Position numbers and translations under genes: made by a program. The notes under the pieces are model-generated. The model saw only the letters and a program-made list of their open reading frames with translations, was not told the DNA's origin and did not search any database. Of a stretch of 64,000 nt of DNA, positions 34,750 to 44,204 are shown in pieces. This DNA comes from Ensifer sp. WSM1721 (lineage in GTDB: Bacteria > Pseudomonadota > Alphaproteobacteria > Rhizobiales > Rhizobiaceae), in assembly GCF_000513895.2 (NCBI RefSeq), contig NZ_CP165782.1:1302001-1366000 (forward strand), written 5' to 3'. Each line of letters begins with the position of its first letter. Positions within the stretch are counted from its first letter, which is position 1.

Positions 34750-36114
34750 ATGGTGTCGATTGTCCGCAAAGCAGCCTTGTGGGCGGCTGTCTCGGCCAGC
34801 GTGTTACTCGCGCCGCATGCCGTGCTGGCGGAGACGATCTTCGGGGCAATGGCAAAAGCCTATGCAAATAACCCGGATCTCAACGCCGCACGCGCCGGCT
34901 TGCGTGCGACGGACGAAGGGGTTCCGATCGCGAAGGCCGGCTACCGGCCGCAGATTTCCGCTTCGGCGACCGGTACGCTGACACGCGTCGACGCCGAACG
35001 GACGGGAACCCGCGACTTTCATAGTGGACAGATCGGGATCTCCATCACGCAGACAATCTTCGACGGATTTCAGACGCTGAACAACGTCAAGGCGGCCGAG
35101 TCGACTGTGTTTTCAGGCCGCGAAACATTGAAGGCCAATGAGATCCAAATTCTCTTATCTGCCGCGCAGTCCTACGCCAATATCGCCCGTGATCAGCAGA
35201 TCGTCTCCATCCGCCGTCAGAACCTGGCCTTCCTCCGCGAGCAGTTGAACGCCGCACAGGCACGCCTCGACGTCGGCGAAGGCACGCGCACCGACGTGAG
35301 CCAGGCGGAAGCAGAACTCGCCAACGCCCAGTCGCTGCTCGTCGCCGCGGTTGCACAATTGAAGCAAAGCGAAGCGGTCTATGTGCAGATCGTCGGCGTG
35401 GCACCCACGGGCATCAGACAGCCGGGACCGGCCTCGAAGGCTATGCCGAGATCTCTCGATCAGGCCGTGGCAACAGGCCTACGGGAGAATCCTCAGATTC
35501 TCGCGGCGCAATATGCCGTCGATTCTGCTGGGTTCCAGGTGAAATCGGCGGAGGGGACGCTGTTGCCAGGTGTCGTGCTCCAGGGAGCCGTCACGCGCAA
35601 CACGGGCAATGTCAGCACCGACAACACTACGGCGAGCATCACCGCCCGACTTGAAGTGCCGATCTACCAGGGTGGTGCGGAGTACGGTCAGGTCCGCCGG
35701 GCGAAAGAAGTTCTGGGGCAGCAACGCATCATGGTCGATTCGGCGCGCGCGTCGGTGCAGCAGACCGTTGTTACCGCGCATGCCCAACTTGAGTCCGCTC
35801 TCGCTCGAATCACCGCCAGCAGGTCGCAGATCGCTGCCGCCAACCTCGCCCTCGAAGGCGTCATTGAAGAGCGCAAGGTCGGCCAACGTACGACCCTCGA
35901 CGTGCTCGACGCGCAGCAGGACGTTCTCGACGCGCAAGAGTCGTTGGCTGGAGCGCAGCGCGATTCCGTCGTGGCAAGCTATGCCTTGCTTGCGGCGATG
36001 GGCAGGTTGACCGTAAAGACTCAGGGTCTGCAGGTGGCAGAATACCGCTCGGAAGAGCATTACGAAGCCGTCAAGGACAAGTGGATCGGCTTGCGCACCG
36101 TCGACGGCCGTTAG
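34750..36114 (+). CDS. tolC: TolC family outer membrane channel
   Basis: This 454-residue protein is an outer membrane factor for type I secretion and efflux. After a signal peptide (cleavage near VLA-ET) it has two repeats of long helices and strands; FDGFQTLNNVKAAES and the later VEERKVGQRTTLDVLDAQQDVLDAQESL-like stretch (read as IEERKVGQRTTLDVLDAQ) mark the two halves. In S. meliloti TolC is needed for export of exopolysaccharide-processing enzymes and stress tolerance. ATG 34750 follows GGAGGGAAG. A strong terminator follows. Confidence 0.93.
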   Translation: MVSIVRKAALWAAVSASVLLAPHAVLAETIFGAMAKAYANNPDLNAARAGLRATDEGVPIAKAGYRPQISASATGTLTRVDAERTGTRDFHSGQIGISITQTIFDGFQTLNNVKAAESTVFSGRETLKANEIQILLSAAQSYANIARDQQIVSIRRQNLAFLREQLNAAQARLDVGEGTRTDVSQAEAELANAQSLLVAAVAQLKQSEAVYVQIVGVAPTGIRQPGPASKAMPRSLDQAVATGLRENPQILAAQYAVDSAGFQVKSAEGTLLPGVVLQGAVTRNTGNVSTDNTTASITARLEVPIYQGGAEYGQVRRAKEVLGQQRIMVDSARASVQQTVVTAHAQLESALARITASRSQIAAANLALEGVIEERKVGQRTTLDVLDAQQDVLDAQESLAGAQRDSVVASYALLAAMGRLTVKTQGLQVAEYRSEEHYEAVKDKWIGLRTVDGR

Positions 36115-36136
36115 ACCTAAGACCAATTCTGCAATC

Positions 36137-36177
36137 ACGAACACCGCGCAACCGCGAGGATGCGCGGTGTTCGTTTT
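36137..36177 (+). terminator. intrinsic terminator after tolC
   Basis: ACGAACACCGCGCA-accgcgagga-TGCGCGGTGTTCGT is a perfect 14-base stem followed by TTTTC. Confidence 0.9.
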
Positions 36178-36341
36178 CTGTTGGCAGGCCGGGCATCTGC
36201 CCCGAAAAACAAATCTGTGCAAGAATTTCCGGAGCTGATTCGCGACGTATGTTTCGTCGGCGAACTCACTTAAGGTTTGTTCGAAATCGGCACACGGGAG
36301 GCTTCGTACCCCGTGCTCGTCCGTAGCAAACGAGGATTGAA

Positions 36342-37145
36342 ATGGCACAGCTCAACGTCGCGCGTGAACCTTCGATGGATGAAATCCTGGCATCCATTCG
36401 CAAGATCATCGAGAACAACGAGCCTGGCCCGGCTGGATCGTCCCTCCACCAGACCTTCGAGGACGCAGCCGAAGATGAGATCGAATTGACGATCGATTCG
36501 GAAATCGAAGCTGCGGCCTTTGGCTCGGAAGAGCCGCTGCCGGCGGCAAGTTCGGCGTCCGCCGCGCCAGGCGGCGCGACGACGGGCGGTTCACGCATGG
36601 ATGTCCCGGCCTCGCCGCCGTCACCGCTTTCCCTCGCCGATGTTGCGGCGAGGGTGAGGGCGGCTTCCGAGCGTCACGCGGTCAATCACTTTTCGAGGGA
36701 GCAGCCGGAAACGGAGCAGGCGGAGTCGTCCCCGGCTGGTCCGGTGGTCACCTCCCGGATTGCGAGCGTTTCCGCTACGGCAAGCGCGGCGACGACCGTG
36801 TCAGCGGAAAGTCCAGTGAGCGGCGTCCCGCCACGCAGTGTCGCGCCGGCGCCGATCACCGCCGAGCCGCCGACCGCATCGCATTCAGCGCCCGTGGAGG
36901 AGCTGCCGGAGGTCGACGGTCCGGCTGGCGCGATCGTTTCCCCGGCCGTTAGCCGTCAGGTGGCGCGCGCCTTCGACGACTTGGCCCATGCGGTCGAGAA
37001 CGGACCGAAACGTTCCTTCGACCAGATCGCCGAGGCGATGCTGCGTCCGATGTTGCAGGAATGGCTGGATGACAACCTGCCTACGCTGGTTGAAAAACTG
37101 GTGCGCGAGGAAATCGAACGCGTCGCACGCGGACCTCGCCGCTAA
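36342..37145 (+). CDS. popZ: PopZ family polar organizing protein (DUF2497)
   Basis: This 267-residue protein has the PopZ layout: a short conserved N-terminal helix (EPSMDEILASIRKIIENNE), a long acidic and Pro/Ala/Ser-rich disordered middle (about 30-205), and a conserved C-terminal helical domain RPMLQEWLDDNLPTLVEKLVREEIERV that multimerises. In Caulobacter and Agrobacterium PopZ marks cell poles and tethers ParB or other hub proteins. It is directly upstream of valS, as commonly seen in this order. Confidence 0.85.
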   Translation: MAQLNVAREPSMDEILASIRKIIENNEPGPAGSSLHQTFEDAAEDEIELTIDSEIEAAAFGSEEPLPAASSASAAPGGATTGGSRMDVPASPPSPLSLADVAARVRAASERHAVNHFSREQPETEQAESSPAGPVVTSRIASVSATASAATTVSAESPVSGVPPRSVAPAPITAEPPTASHSAPVEELPEVDGPAGAIVSPAVSRQVARAFDDLAHAVENGPKRSFDQIAEAMLRPMLQEWLDDNLPTLVEKLVREEIERVARGPRR

Positions 37146-37183
37146 CGTGCGCCAAAATCCCGCCCGGAGCTATGCCGCTTTCG

Positions 37184-37204
37184 GCTCGAGGCGGCGACTC
37201 GAGC
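37184..37204. repeat. inverted repeat before valS
   Basis: GCTCGAG-gcggcga-CTCGAGC is a perfect seven-base inverted repeat in the popZ-valS gap; no T tract follows. Confidence 0.35.
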
Positions 37205-37423
37205 ACGGTCCGGGCTCGTTCTGCGCTCCATTGACATGATCCGGCGATCGGTGCCCTGATATCGGCCGTGGCGATTGTGAATTAACTGATCCCATTTCGT
37301 CCGGCGCTGCTAAGATGAGGCCGCCTTCGTAACCGCCGCGGCTTTTTTCCCGTTTGTGTTGACTTGCGCAGGGCCTTCCGGTTTACAAACGCTGACATCA
37401 ATCTCCAAAAAATCGGTCAAAGA

Positions 37424-40264
37424 ATGCTTGATAAGACCTACGATTCCGCATCCGTCGACCCGCGCATCGCCAAGAAGTGGGACGAAGAAAACGCGTTTCG
37501 TGCAGGCGCGGGCGCCAAACCCGGCGCAGAGACCTTCTGCATTGTGATCCCGCCGCCGAATGTTACCGGCTCGCTGCACATGGGCCATGCGCTCAACAAC
37601 ACGTTGCAGGACATACTGGTGCGCTTCGAGCGCATGCGCGGCAAGGATGTGCTCTGGCAGCCGGGCATGGACCATGCCGGCATCGCCACGCAGATGGTTG
37701 TTGAACGGAAGCTGATGGAAGTGCAGCAGCATCGCCGGGAGATGGGCCGTGAAGCCTTCATCGAGAAGGTCTGGGAATGGAAGGCCGAGTCCGGGGGCCA
37801 GATTTTCAATCAGTTGAAACGGCTCGGCGCCTCCTGCGACTGGTCGCGCGAGCGCTTCACGATGGATGAGGGCCTTTCCGAGGCGGTCATCGAGGTCTTT
37901 GTCAGCCTCTACAAGGAAGGCCTGATCTATCGCGACAAGCGCCTGGTCAACTGGGATCCGAAGCTGCAGACGGCGATTTCGGATATCGAGGTCGAGCAGG
38001 TCGAAGTCAACGGCCATCTTTGGCACCTGCGGTATCCGCTCGAAGAGGGTGTCACATATAAGCATCCGATTGCCTTCGACGAGGACGGCAATGCCACCGA
38101 GTGGGAGACGCGCGATTATCTGGTCGTAGCCACGACGCGTCCGGAAACGATGCTCGGCGATACCGGCGTCGCGGTACACCCGGATGATGCGCGCTACAAA
38201 GGGATCGTCGGCAAGCATGTCATCCTGCCGATCGTCGGCCGCCGTATTCCGATCGTCGCGGATGAATATCCCGACCCGACGACCGGCACCGGTGCGGTGA
38301 AGATGACCCCTGCCCACGACTTCAACGACTTCGAGGTCGGCAAACGCCGGGGGCTTCGTCAAGTAAACGTCCTGACGGTGGATGGCCGGATCACGATCAA
38401 GAACAACGACGATTTCCTTGAAGCACTCGATCATCCCGCAGCGCTGCACGGCGCCTGGGATCAGTTGGAGGGCAAGGACCGGTTTGAAGCGCGCCGGCTG
38501 ATCGTCGAGATACTCGAAGCCGCGGGTCTCGTCGACCACATCGAGCCGCACAAACACGTGGTTCCGCATGGCGACCGCGGCGGCGTGCCGATCGAGCCGC
38601 GCCTGACTGAGCAATGGTACGTCGACGCCAAGACGCTGGCAAAGCCTGCGATTGCATCCGTCCGGGAGGGCCGGACCACTTTCGTCCCGAAGAGCTGGGA
38701 AAAGACCTACTTCGAATGGATGGAGAACATCCAACCCTGGTGCATCTCGCGCCAGCTCTGGTGGGGCCATCAGATCCCCGCCTGGTACGGACCCGATGGC
38801 CAGATCTTCGTCGAAAGAACCGAGGAGGAGGCACTGCATGCGGCCATCCAGCACTATCTCGCGCATGAAGGGCCGATGAAGGCCTACGTCGAAGACTTGC
38901 TCGAAAACTTCAAGCCGGGCGAGATCCTGACGCGCGAAGAGGATGTTCTCGACACATGGTTCTCCTCGGCGCTCTGGCCGTTCTCCACGCTCGGCTGGCC
39001 GAAGGAGACGCCGGAACTCGAAAAGTATTATCAGACCGATGTTCTGGTAACGGGCTTCGACATCATCTTCTTCTGGGTCGCCCGCATGATGATGATGGGC
39101 CTTCATTTCATGAAGGACGCGGATGGTACGCCGGTCGAGCCGTTCCACACGGTCTATGTCCACGCGCTCGTTCGCGACAAGAACGGACAGAAGATGTCGA
39201 AGTCCAAGGGCAACGTCATCGATCCGCTGGAACTGATGGACGAATATGGGGCCGACGCGTTGCGCTTCACGCTCGCGATCATGGCGGCCCAGGGGCGCGA
39301 CGTGAAGCTCGACCCCGCCCGCATCGCCGGCTACCGCAATTTCGGCACGAAGCTCTGGAACGCGACGCGCTTCGCCGAGATGAACGGTGCTACGAGCAGC
39401 GAGGGCTTCATTCCCGAAGCCGCATCGCTGACGATCAACCGCTGGATCCTCACGGAACTGTCGCGCACCATTCGCGACGTGACCGAGGCGATCGAGAGCT
39501 ATCGCTTCAATGAAGCGGCCGGAAGCCTCTATCGATTCATATGGAACCAGTTCTGCGACTGGTACCTCGAGCTGTTGAAGCCGGTCTTCAACGGAGAGGA
39601 CGAGGCGGCCAAACGCGAGTCGCAGGCCTGTGTCACTTATGTGCTGGACGATATCTATAAGCTGCTCCACCCGTTCATGCCGTTCATGACCGAGGAACTT
39701 TGGGAAAAGACGGCCGGTCCGGGCCGAGAGCGCGAGACGCTCCTCTGCCACACGGAATGGCCGGCCGCCTTCTACGCGGACGACGCGGCCGCGGACGAGA
39801 TCAACTGGTTGATCGATCTCGTCTCGGGTATCCGCTCGGTTCGTGCGGAGATGAACGTCCCGCCGGCGGCAATGGCGCCGCTGGTGATCGTCGGAGCGAA
39901 AGGCCTGGCGAGCGAGCGGCTCGACCGGCACGTCTCGGCGATCAAGCGCCTGGCGAGGGTGGAGAGCGTCGAGCACGCGGCGGCAGCGCCGCGCGGCAGC
40001 GCCCAGATCGTCGTCGGCGAGGCGACGGCCTGCCTTCCGCTTGGCAACCTGATCGATCTTGCGGCGGAGAAGTCGCGCCTCGAAAAGGCGATTGCGAAGG
40101 TGGAGGTCGAGCGCGAGCGAATCCTTGGCAAGCTCGCCAACGAAAAGTTCGTCGCGAATGCGAAGCCCGAACTGGTCGAGGCCGAACGCGAGCGGCTCGT
40201 CGAACTCGACCTGCAAAGGGACTCGCTTGGGGTCGCGCTCAGCCGCGTATCGGAAGCAAGCTGA
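37424..40264 (+). CDS. valS: valyl-tRNA synthetase
   Basis: This 946-residue class Ia synthetase charges tRNA-Val. The HIGH motif is in PPPNVTGSLHMGHALN and the KMSKS motif in GQKMSKSKGNVIDP; the editing domain between them includes TTRPETMLGDTGVAVHPDD. A C-terminal coiled coil (last 70 residues) ends the protein. The ATG at MLDKTYDSASVDP is chosen; the longer frame to 37364 adds residues outside the family and no better ribosome-binding site is visible for either. Confidence 0.97.
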   Translation: MLDKTYDSASVDPRIAKKWDEENAFRAGAGAKPGAETFCIVIPPPNVTGSLHMGHALNNTLQDILVRFERMRGKDVLWQPGMDHAGIATQMVVERKLMEVQQHRREMGREAFIEKVWEWKAESGGQIFNQLKRLGASCDWSRERFTMDEGLSEAVIEVFVSLYKEGLIYRDKRLVNWDPKLQTAISDIEVEQVEVNGHLWHLRYPLEEGVTYKHPIAFDEDGNATEWETRDYLVVATTRPETMLGDTGVAVHPDDARYKGIVGKHVILPIVGRRIPIVADEYPDPTTGTGAVKMTPAHDFNDFEVGKRRGLRQVNVLTVDGRITIKNNDDFLEALDHPAALHGAWDQLEGKDRFEARRLIVEILEAAGLVDHIEPHKHVVPHGDRGGVPIEPRLTEQWYVDAKTLAKPAIASVREGRTTFVPKSWEKTYFEWMENIQPWCISRQLWWGHQIPAWYGPDGQIFVERTEEEALHAAIQHYLAHEGPMKAYVEDLLENFKPGEILTREEDVLDTWFSSALWPFSTLGWPKETPELEKYYQTDVLVTGFDIIFFWVARMMMMGLHFMKDADGTPVEPFHTVYVHALVRDKNGQKMSKSKGNVIDPLELMDEYGADALRFTLAIMAAQGRDVKLDPARIAGYRNFGTKLWNATRFAEMNGATSSEGFIPEAASLTINRWILTELSRTIRDVTEAIESYRFNEAAGSLYRFIWNQFCDWYLELLKPVFNGEDEAAKRESQACVTYVLDDIYKLLHPFMPFMTEELWEKTAGPGRERETLLCHTEWPAAFYADDAAADEINWLIDLVSGIRSVRAEMNVPPAAMAPLVIVGAKGLASERLDRHVSAIKRLARVESVEHAAAAPRGSAQIVVGEATACLPLGNLIDLAAEKSRLEKAIAKVEVERERILGKLANEKFVANAKPELVEAERERLVELDLQRDSLGVALSRVSEAS

Positions 40265-40290
40265 ACGACTGCAACTACTCGAAGAGGTGC

Positions 40291-40319
40291 AATCCGCGGT
40301 AGAGATGCCGCGGATTTTC
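40291..40319 (+). terminator. intrinsic terminator after valS
   Basis: AATCCGCGG-tagagatg-CCGCGGATT is a nine-base stem followed by TTC and a further T-rich stretch. Confidence 0.8.
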
Positions 40320-40703
40320 TATTGTTCTTACAGTTTTTGAGTCGACGCTCCTTGTAGTGACCGGCGCGACAATACACGCATGGGTTTTGCCGGGAGTTTT
40401 TCAACGGCGCAGGCAGCGGTTCGGTGGTAAAAAGGGATGTTGTTGTTCTGACGTCACACTTTGTTGAAGTAGCAGAATTTTTTTCTGCGCGATGGTGGAA
40501 ATCTACTGCGCAATAGGAATACATTTCCAAGCCTTGTCGAATTGTGGCTATATCTTGGATTTCTTACGTAAATTTGGTGACCGGTTTCGTCCAGTTAGCC
40601 ATCCGTCGGGCCGTTTGCCATTTCACGCAATCGTGAGGATACTTTCCTCAAGCGCGACACGAGGTGGAATCGTCGCATACCTGAAATGCAGGGGAGGAGC
40701 TTG
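40320..40703. other. intergenic region before the fadL-type gene
   Basis: These 384 bases are clearly AT-richer than the genes on either side and hold no supported gene. CTATAT (40548-40553) fits a rhizobial -10, but no -35 stands at the right distance. The region probably holds the promoter of the FadL-type porin. Confidence 0.4.
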
Positions 40704-41954
40704 ATGGCTCATGGTGGACTGAAAAAGGGCGTTCTGGTAGCGCTTGCCGGAATGCTCGTTGCGTCGGCTGCGCAGGCGGGAGGACTTGAGCGCAGCGGCT
40801 ATAATATCGATCTCTTGTTCGATCCGTCGGATTATGCGGCCGAGGCGACGGCGACCTATGTCAATCCGCAGCGTGAGCTGAAGAATGTCCGGGACACGAA
40901 TACCGCGAACTCAAATCCAGCTGCCGGCACCTTCGGCGGCGGTAATCTGAACTACCGACCTAACACAGCAGATGACACGGAAAGTTATTGGGCGCCCCGC
41001 ATCGGCGTAAAGGCTGCTTTGGGTGACAGCATTGACTGTATGGCGGACTACTCGCAGCCTTGGGGCGCCCACACCAATCCCGGCAAGAATTGGGCTGGCG
41101 CCAATAACAACATCGAGACGAAGGTCGAAAGCGACAACTATGCGACCACGTGCTCCTATAAATGGCAGATGGGGCCGGGGTTCTTCCGGGTCATAGGCGG
41201 TGTCTTCTACCAGGAAGTAAGCGGCTTCAAGGAGCGGCTCGTCCAGGATTTCACCTTCTTTCCCCCTCCGTTTTCAAGTCTTTCCGGCGTTGGTAGGCTT
41301 GAACTCGAGGACAGCGGTTGGGGCTGGCGTGCGGGTGTAGCTTACGAAATCCCGGAATACGCAATGCGGGCAAGCCTCGTCTACAACAGCGCCGTCGACC
41401 TGGATAGTTTGACTGGCTTCATCGACCTGCGTGGGATAGGGCTCACAAAGTATGATGTTCACGGGTCGGCCTCAATGCCGGATTCGCTGGAGCTCAAGGT
41501 GCAATCCGGTATTGCTCCAGGATGGTTGGCTTTCGGATCCGTCAAATGGACCGACTGGAGTCAGTTGCAAGTGCTCAGGTTCGTCCCCGATGAGCCGGCC
41601 CCAGGAAGATTCCCCACCAGTCTCGATCTCCTTTATCGCGACGGCTGGACCATCACCGGCGGCATCGGCCACAAGTTCAACGATCAGTGGAGCGGCGCAG
41701 TCAGCCTGACTTGGGACCGAGGCACAAGCCACGGCTACGGCACCCAGACCGACACTTGGCTGCTCGGCACGGGTGTTTCCTATACGCCCACGCAGAACGT
41801 GGAAATTCGCCTTGCCGGCAGCGCCGGCATCATGACCAGCGGCAGCTCTGGTGCGGTTAACTTTAACGGCGAGGTGATCGGCGATGACGTTTCCTACGAC
41901 TTCGACAACGACTTCGTCGGGGCGATCTCGACGTCGTTAAAAGTCAGATTCTGA
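40704..41954 (+). CDS. OmpP1/FadL family outer membrane porin
   Basis: This 416-residue protein resembles FadL, the beta-barrel that takes up long-chain fatty acids and other hydrophobic compounds. A signal peptide (cleavage near AQA-GG) is followed by a barrel with alternating pattern and a C-terminal Phe (TSLKVRF), as in outer-membrane proteins. The N-terminal hatch region here is unlike that of E. coli FadL. The ATG follows GGGGAGGAGCTTG. It is a single gene with its own terminator. Substrate is not known. Confidence 0.83.
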   Translation: MAHGGLKKGVLVALAGMLVASAAQAGGLERSGYNIDLLFDPSDYAAEATATYVNPQRELKNVRDTNTANSNPAAGTFGGGNLNYRPNTADDTESYWAPRIGVKAALGDSIDCMADYSQPWGAHTNPGKNWAGANNNIETKVESDNYATTCSYKWQMGPGFFRVIGGVFYQEVSGFKERLVQDFTFFPPPFSSLSGVGRLELEDSGWGWRAGVAYEIPEYAMRASLVYNSAVDLDSLTGFIDLRGIGLTKYDVHGSASMPDSLELKVQSGIAPGWLAFGSVKWTDWSQLQVLRFVPDEPAPGRFPTSLDLLYRDGWTITGGIGHKFNDQWSGAVSLTWDRGTSHGYGTQTDTWLLGTGVSYTPTQNVEIRLAGSAGIMTSGSSGAVNFNGEVIGDDVSYDFDNDFVGAISTSLKVRF

Positions 41955-41973
41955 TCAGCGCGATCGACTGCTC

Positions 41974-42001
41974 AAGGCCCGGTCTTCGCCGGGCCTTTTT
42001 T
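41974..42001 (+). terminator. intrinsic terminator after fadL-type gene
   Basis: AAGGCCCGG-tcttcg-CCGGGCCTT is a nine-base perfect stem with a run of Ts after it. Confidence 0.9.
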
Positions 42002-42390
42002 GTGGCTGAGGGCCGCGTTTATAAGCGGTTGTGAATGTGACGATTCAGCAACACATTTCTTACTATGGTTTGCTAGTATCCGGGCTTGGTCGATTATGTC
42101 CATTTCCCGCCACAAAATGAGAGCAGCGATTATAGCGACAAAATGTCCTCGAGTTCCGTGCCCGCGTTTGAGGTGAAGCGAGTTTTGTGTGCCGTCATGA
42201 CATCCCCCAGCAATTGGCAGAGCGCGCTCAGCCCGGGCGAGCCGGTCCTGCGCAGGCTGGCCTCGCGAGAAATTCGCAGCGGGGATGAACGGCCGGCGTC
42301 GTTCCGCGGAGCGCCGCGTAGCGCACGGGTTGATGTTTGCAGCGATGTTGGATCCGGCACGGCCGGCCGGGACGAAAGAAACTGATTGTT
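42002..42390. other. long upstream region of exoR
   Basis: These 389 bases precede exoR. I find no confident promoter pair and no gene. GTCATGAC (42194-42201) is a small palindrome. An open frame of 99 codons at 42086-42385 has no family features and is rejected as a gene. Confidence 0.4.
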
Positions 42391-43197
42391 ATGCGCGCGG
42401 GTGAGTTCAAGTCGCTGAGAGTTGCGGTACTGGGTATGTCGCTAGCCGTAGGCACAACCGCTGCCGGGCCGGCCCGAGCCTTCGATCCGGGGGCTGGCGT
42501 CACTAAAGAGTCGGGGCCCTTCGCCCTCTTCAAGTTCGGCTTTTCCGCGTACAAGAACGGCAGGAAGGATGAGGCGGTCGAGGCTTACCGCTATGCCGCC
42601 GAAAAGGGGCATACAGGTTCCCGCTGGGCGCTTGCCAACATGTACGCCTATGGCGACGGCGTCGCGGAGAATGACCTCGAAGCCTTCAAGATCTATAGCG
42701 AAATTGCTCAACAGGGTGTCGAGCCGGGTTCGGAAGACACGGGATATTTCGTCAACGCGCTCATCTCGCTTGCGGGCTACTATCGGCGCGGCATTCCCGA
42801 CAGTCCCGTGCAGGCGAATCTGCAGCAGGCGCGGCAGTTGTATTTTCAGGCGGCGTCGACGTTCGGCGTTGCGGAGGCTCAGTTCCAGCTCGCGCGTATG
42901 CTGCTTTCCGGCGAAGGCGGCGCCGTCAATGTCCAGCAGGCCAAGAAGTGGCTGAACCGCGCGCGCAAGAACGGTCACGCGGGCGCCATGGGCCTCTTCG
43001 GCAACGTCCTCTTTCAGGAGGGGCAGACTGTTCGCGGCCTGGCTTACATGACGGCAGCGCTCGACCAGTGTTCGCCAAAGGAGAGGCCTTGGCTGCAAGC
43101 GATGCAGGAGCAGGCCTTTTCGCTCGCCACCGAAGACGACCGCCGGGTCGCGATTGCGATGTCGCAAAACATGCATCTTCAGGCAGACGATGATTGA
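42391..43197 (+). CDS. exoR: periplasmic regulator ExoR (Sel1 repeats)
   Basis: This 268-residue protein agrees closely, as I recall it, with S. meliloti ExoR over its full length. ExoR is exported, binds the ExoS sensor kinase and holds the ExoS/ChvI system off; its loss or proteolysis raises succinoglycan and lowers flagellar genes, and it is essential for nodule invasion. The signal peptide ends at ARA30, the mature chain begins FDPGAG. Sel1 repeats run from about 60 to 215 (AYRYAAEKGHTGSRWALANMYAYGDG is the clearest). One cysteine, C227, is left in the mature chain. The ATG has only a weak ribosome-binding site (GAAAGAAACTGATTGTT). It converges with xthA2. Confidence 0.95.
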   Translation: MRAGEFKSLRVAVLGMSLAVGTTAAGPARAFDPGAGVTKESGPFALFKFGFSAYKNGRKDEAVEAYRYAAEKGHTGSRWALANMYAYGDGVAENDLEAFKIYSEIAQQGVEPGSEDTGYFVNALISLAGYYRRGIPDSPVQANLQQARQLYFQAASTFGVAEAQFQLARMLLSGEGGAVNVQQAKKWLNRARKNGHAGAMGLFGNVLFQEGQTVRGLAYMTAALDQCSPKERPWLQAMQEQAFSLATEDDRRVAIAMSQNMHLQADDD

Positions 43198-43227
43198 TCC
43201 GCCCGGCCCGCTCGTGCCGTTCTCTGC

Positions 43228-44019
43228 CTATGCCGGCTCGAATTTGAATGCGGCCGTTACCGGCACGTGATCGGAGGGCTTCTCCCAGGACCGGACGTGT
43301 TTCTCGATCGCGATCGAGACGAGCTTATCGGCGGCCTCCGGCGACAGCATCAGGTGGTCGATGCGGATGCCGAAATTCTTCTGCCAGCAGCCAGCCTGAT
43401 AGTCCCAAAACGAATAGAGCGGCACTTCGTCCGAGGCGGCGCGAACGGCATCCGTGAAGCCGAGGTTGCGCAGGCGCCGGAAAGCGGCGCGCGTTTCGGG
43501 CAGGAATAGCGCATCATTCTGCCAGACTTTGACGTCCCAGCAGTCGTGCGCTTCCGGAATGACGTTGTAGTCGCCGGCCAGGATGAGCGGCTCCTCGAGC
43601 AGCAGCCTTTGTTCGGCAAAAGCAGTGAGGCGCTGCATCCAGCCAAGCTTGTAGGTGTATTTCTCCGTCGCCACCGGGTTGCCGTTCGGCAGGTAGAGGC
43701 AGCAGACGCGGATCGCTCCGCCGTTGACGGAGAACACACCTTCGATGAAGCGGGACTGCTCGTCGGCTTCATCCCCCGGTAATCCGCGATTGACCTCGTC
43801 GGGCCTGATCTTGGAGAGCAGGGCGACGCCGTTGAAGCCTTTCTGACCGTGGGTTTCCACGTGATAGCCAAGCGCCTCGATTTCGTTGCGCGGAAACGCG
43901 TCATCGACGGATTTGATCTCCTGCAGACAGGCGATATCCGGATTGGATTCCCTGAGCCAGGTGACGAGACTGTCGACCCGCGCCTTGACGCCGTTGATGT
44001 TCCAGGTGGCGATCTTCAT
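43228..44019 (-). CDS. xthA2: exodeoxyribonuclease III
   Basis: This 263-residue AP endonuclease/3'-5' exonuclease acts in base-excision repair. It has the MKIATWNINGVKAR start, the metal-binding E34 in CLQEIKS, the GDYNVIPEAHD block with the catalytic Asp-Asn pair, and the C-terminal KPSDHVPV with the catalytic Asp-His. Rhizobia carry several xth paralogues; the number is by analogy with S. meliloti. The longer frame back to 44094 has no ribosome-binding site. Confidence 0.93.
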   Translation of the reverse strand: MKIATWNINGVKARVDSLVTWLRESNPDIACLQEIKSVDDAFPRNEIEALGYHVETHGQKGFNGVALLSKIRPDEVNRGLPGDEADEQSRFIEGVFSVNGGAIRVCCLYLPNGNPVATEKYTYKLGWMQRLTAFAEQRLLLEEPLILAGDYNVIPEAHDCWDVKVWQNDALFLPETRAAFRRLRNLGFTDAVRAASDEVPLYSFWDYQAGCWQKNFGIRIDHLMLSPEAADKLVSIAIEKHVRSWEKPSDHVPVTAAFKFEPA

Positions 44020-44204
44020 TGGGCAGCCTTGCCTCCCATGACGGTTGAGTCTCTGCAGTCGGTTCGTTCTAGCGGCTGGAAATTCTTTTGACAAATCCGC
44101 GACCTGCCACTCGCGGCGGTGACCAGGCCATGGGCTTCCCGGCCCGTGATGGACCTCGCGGCGGCCGAATTGATTCCGCTCGCCGTCCGTCTATAGTCCC
44201 GCGC

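Noticed and set aside
37310..40216. A 968-codon open frame on the minus strand opposite valS
   Set aside because: Antisense shadow of valS, low in recognisable structure and rich in His/Arg/Asp as expected from reverse reading.
42086..42385. A 99-codon open frame upstream of exoR
   Set aside because: No ribosome-binding site and no family features; composition is unlike the neighbouring genes.
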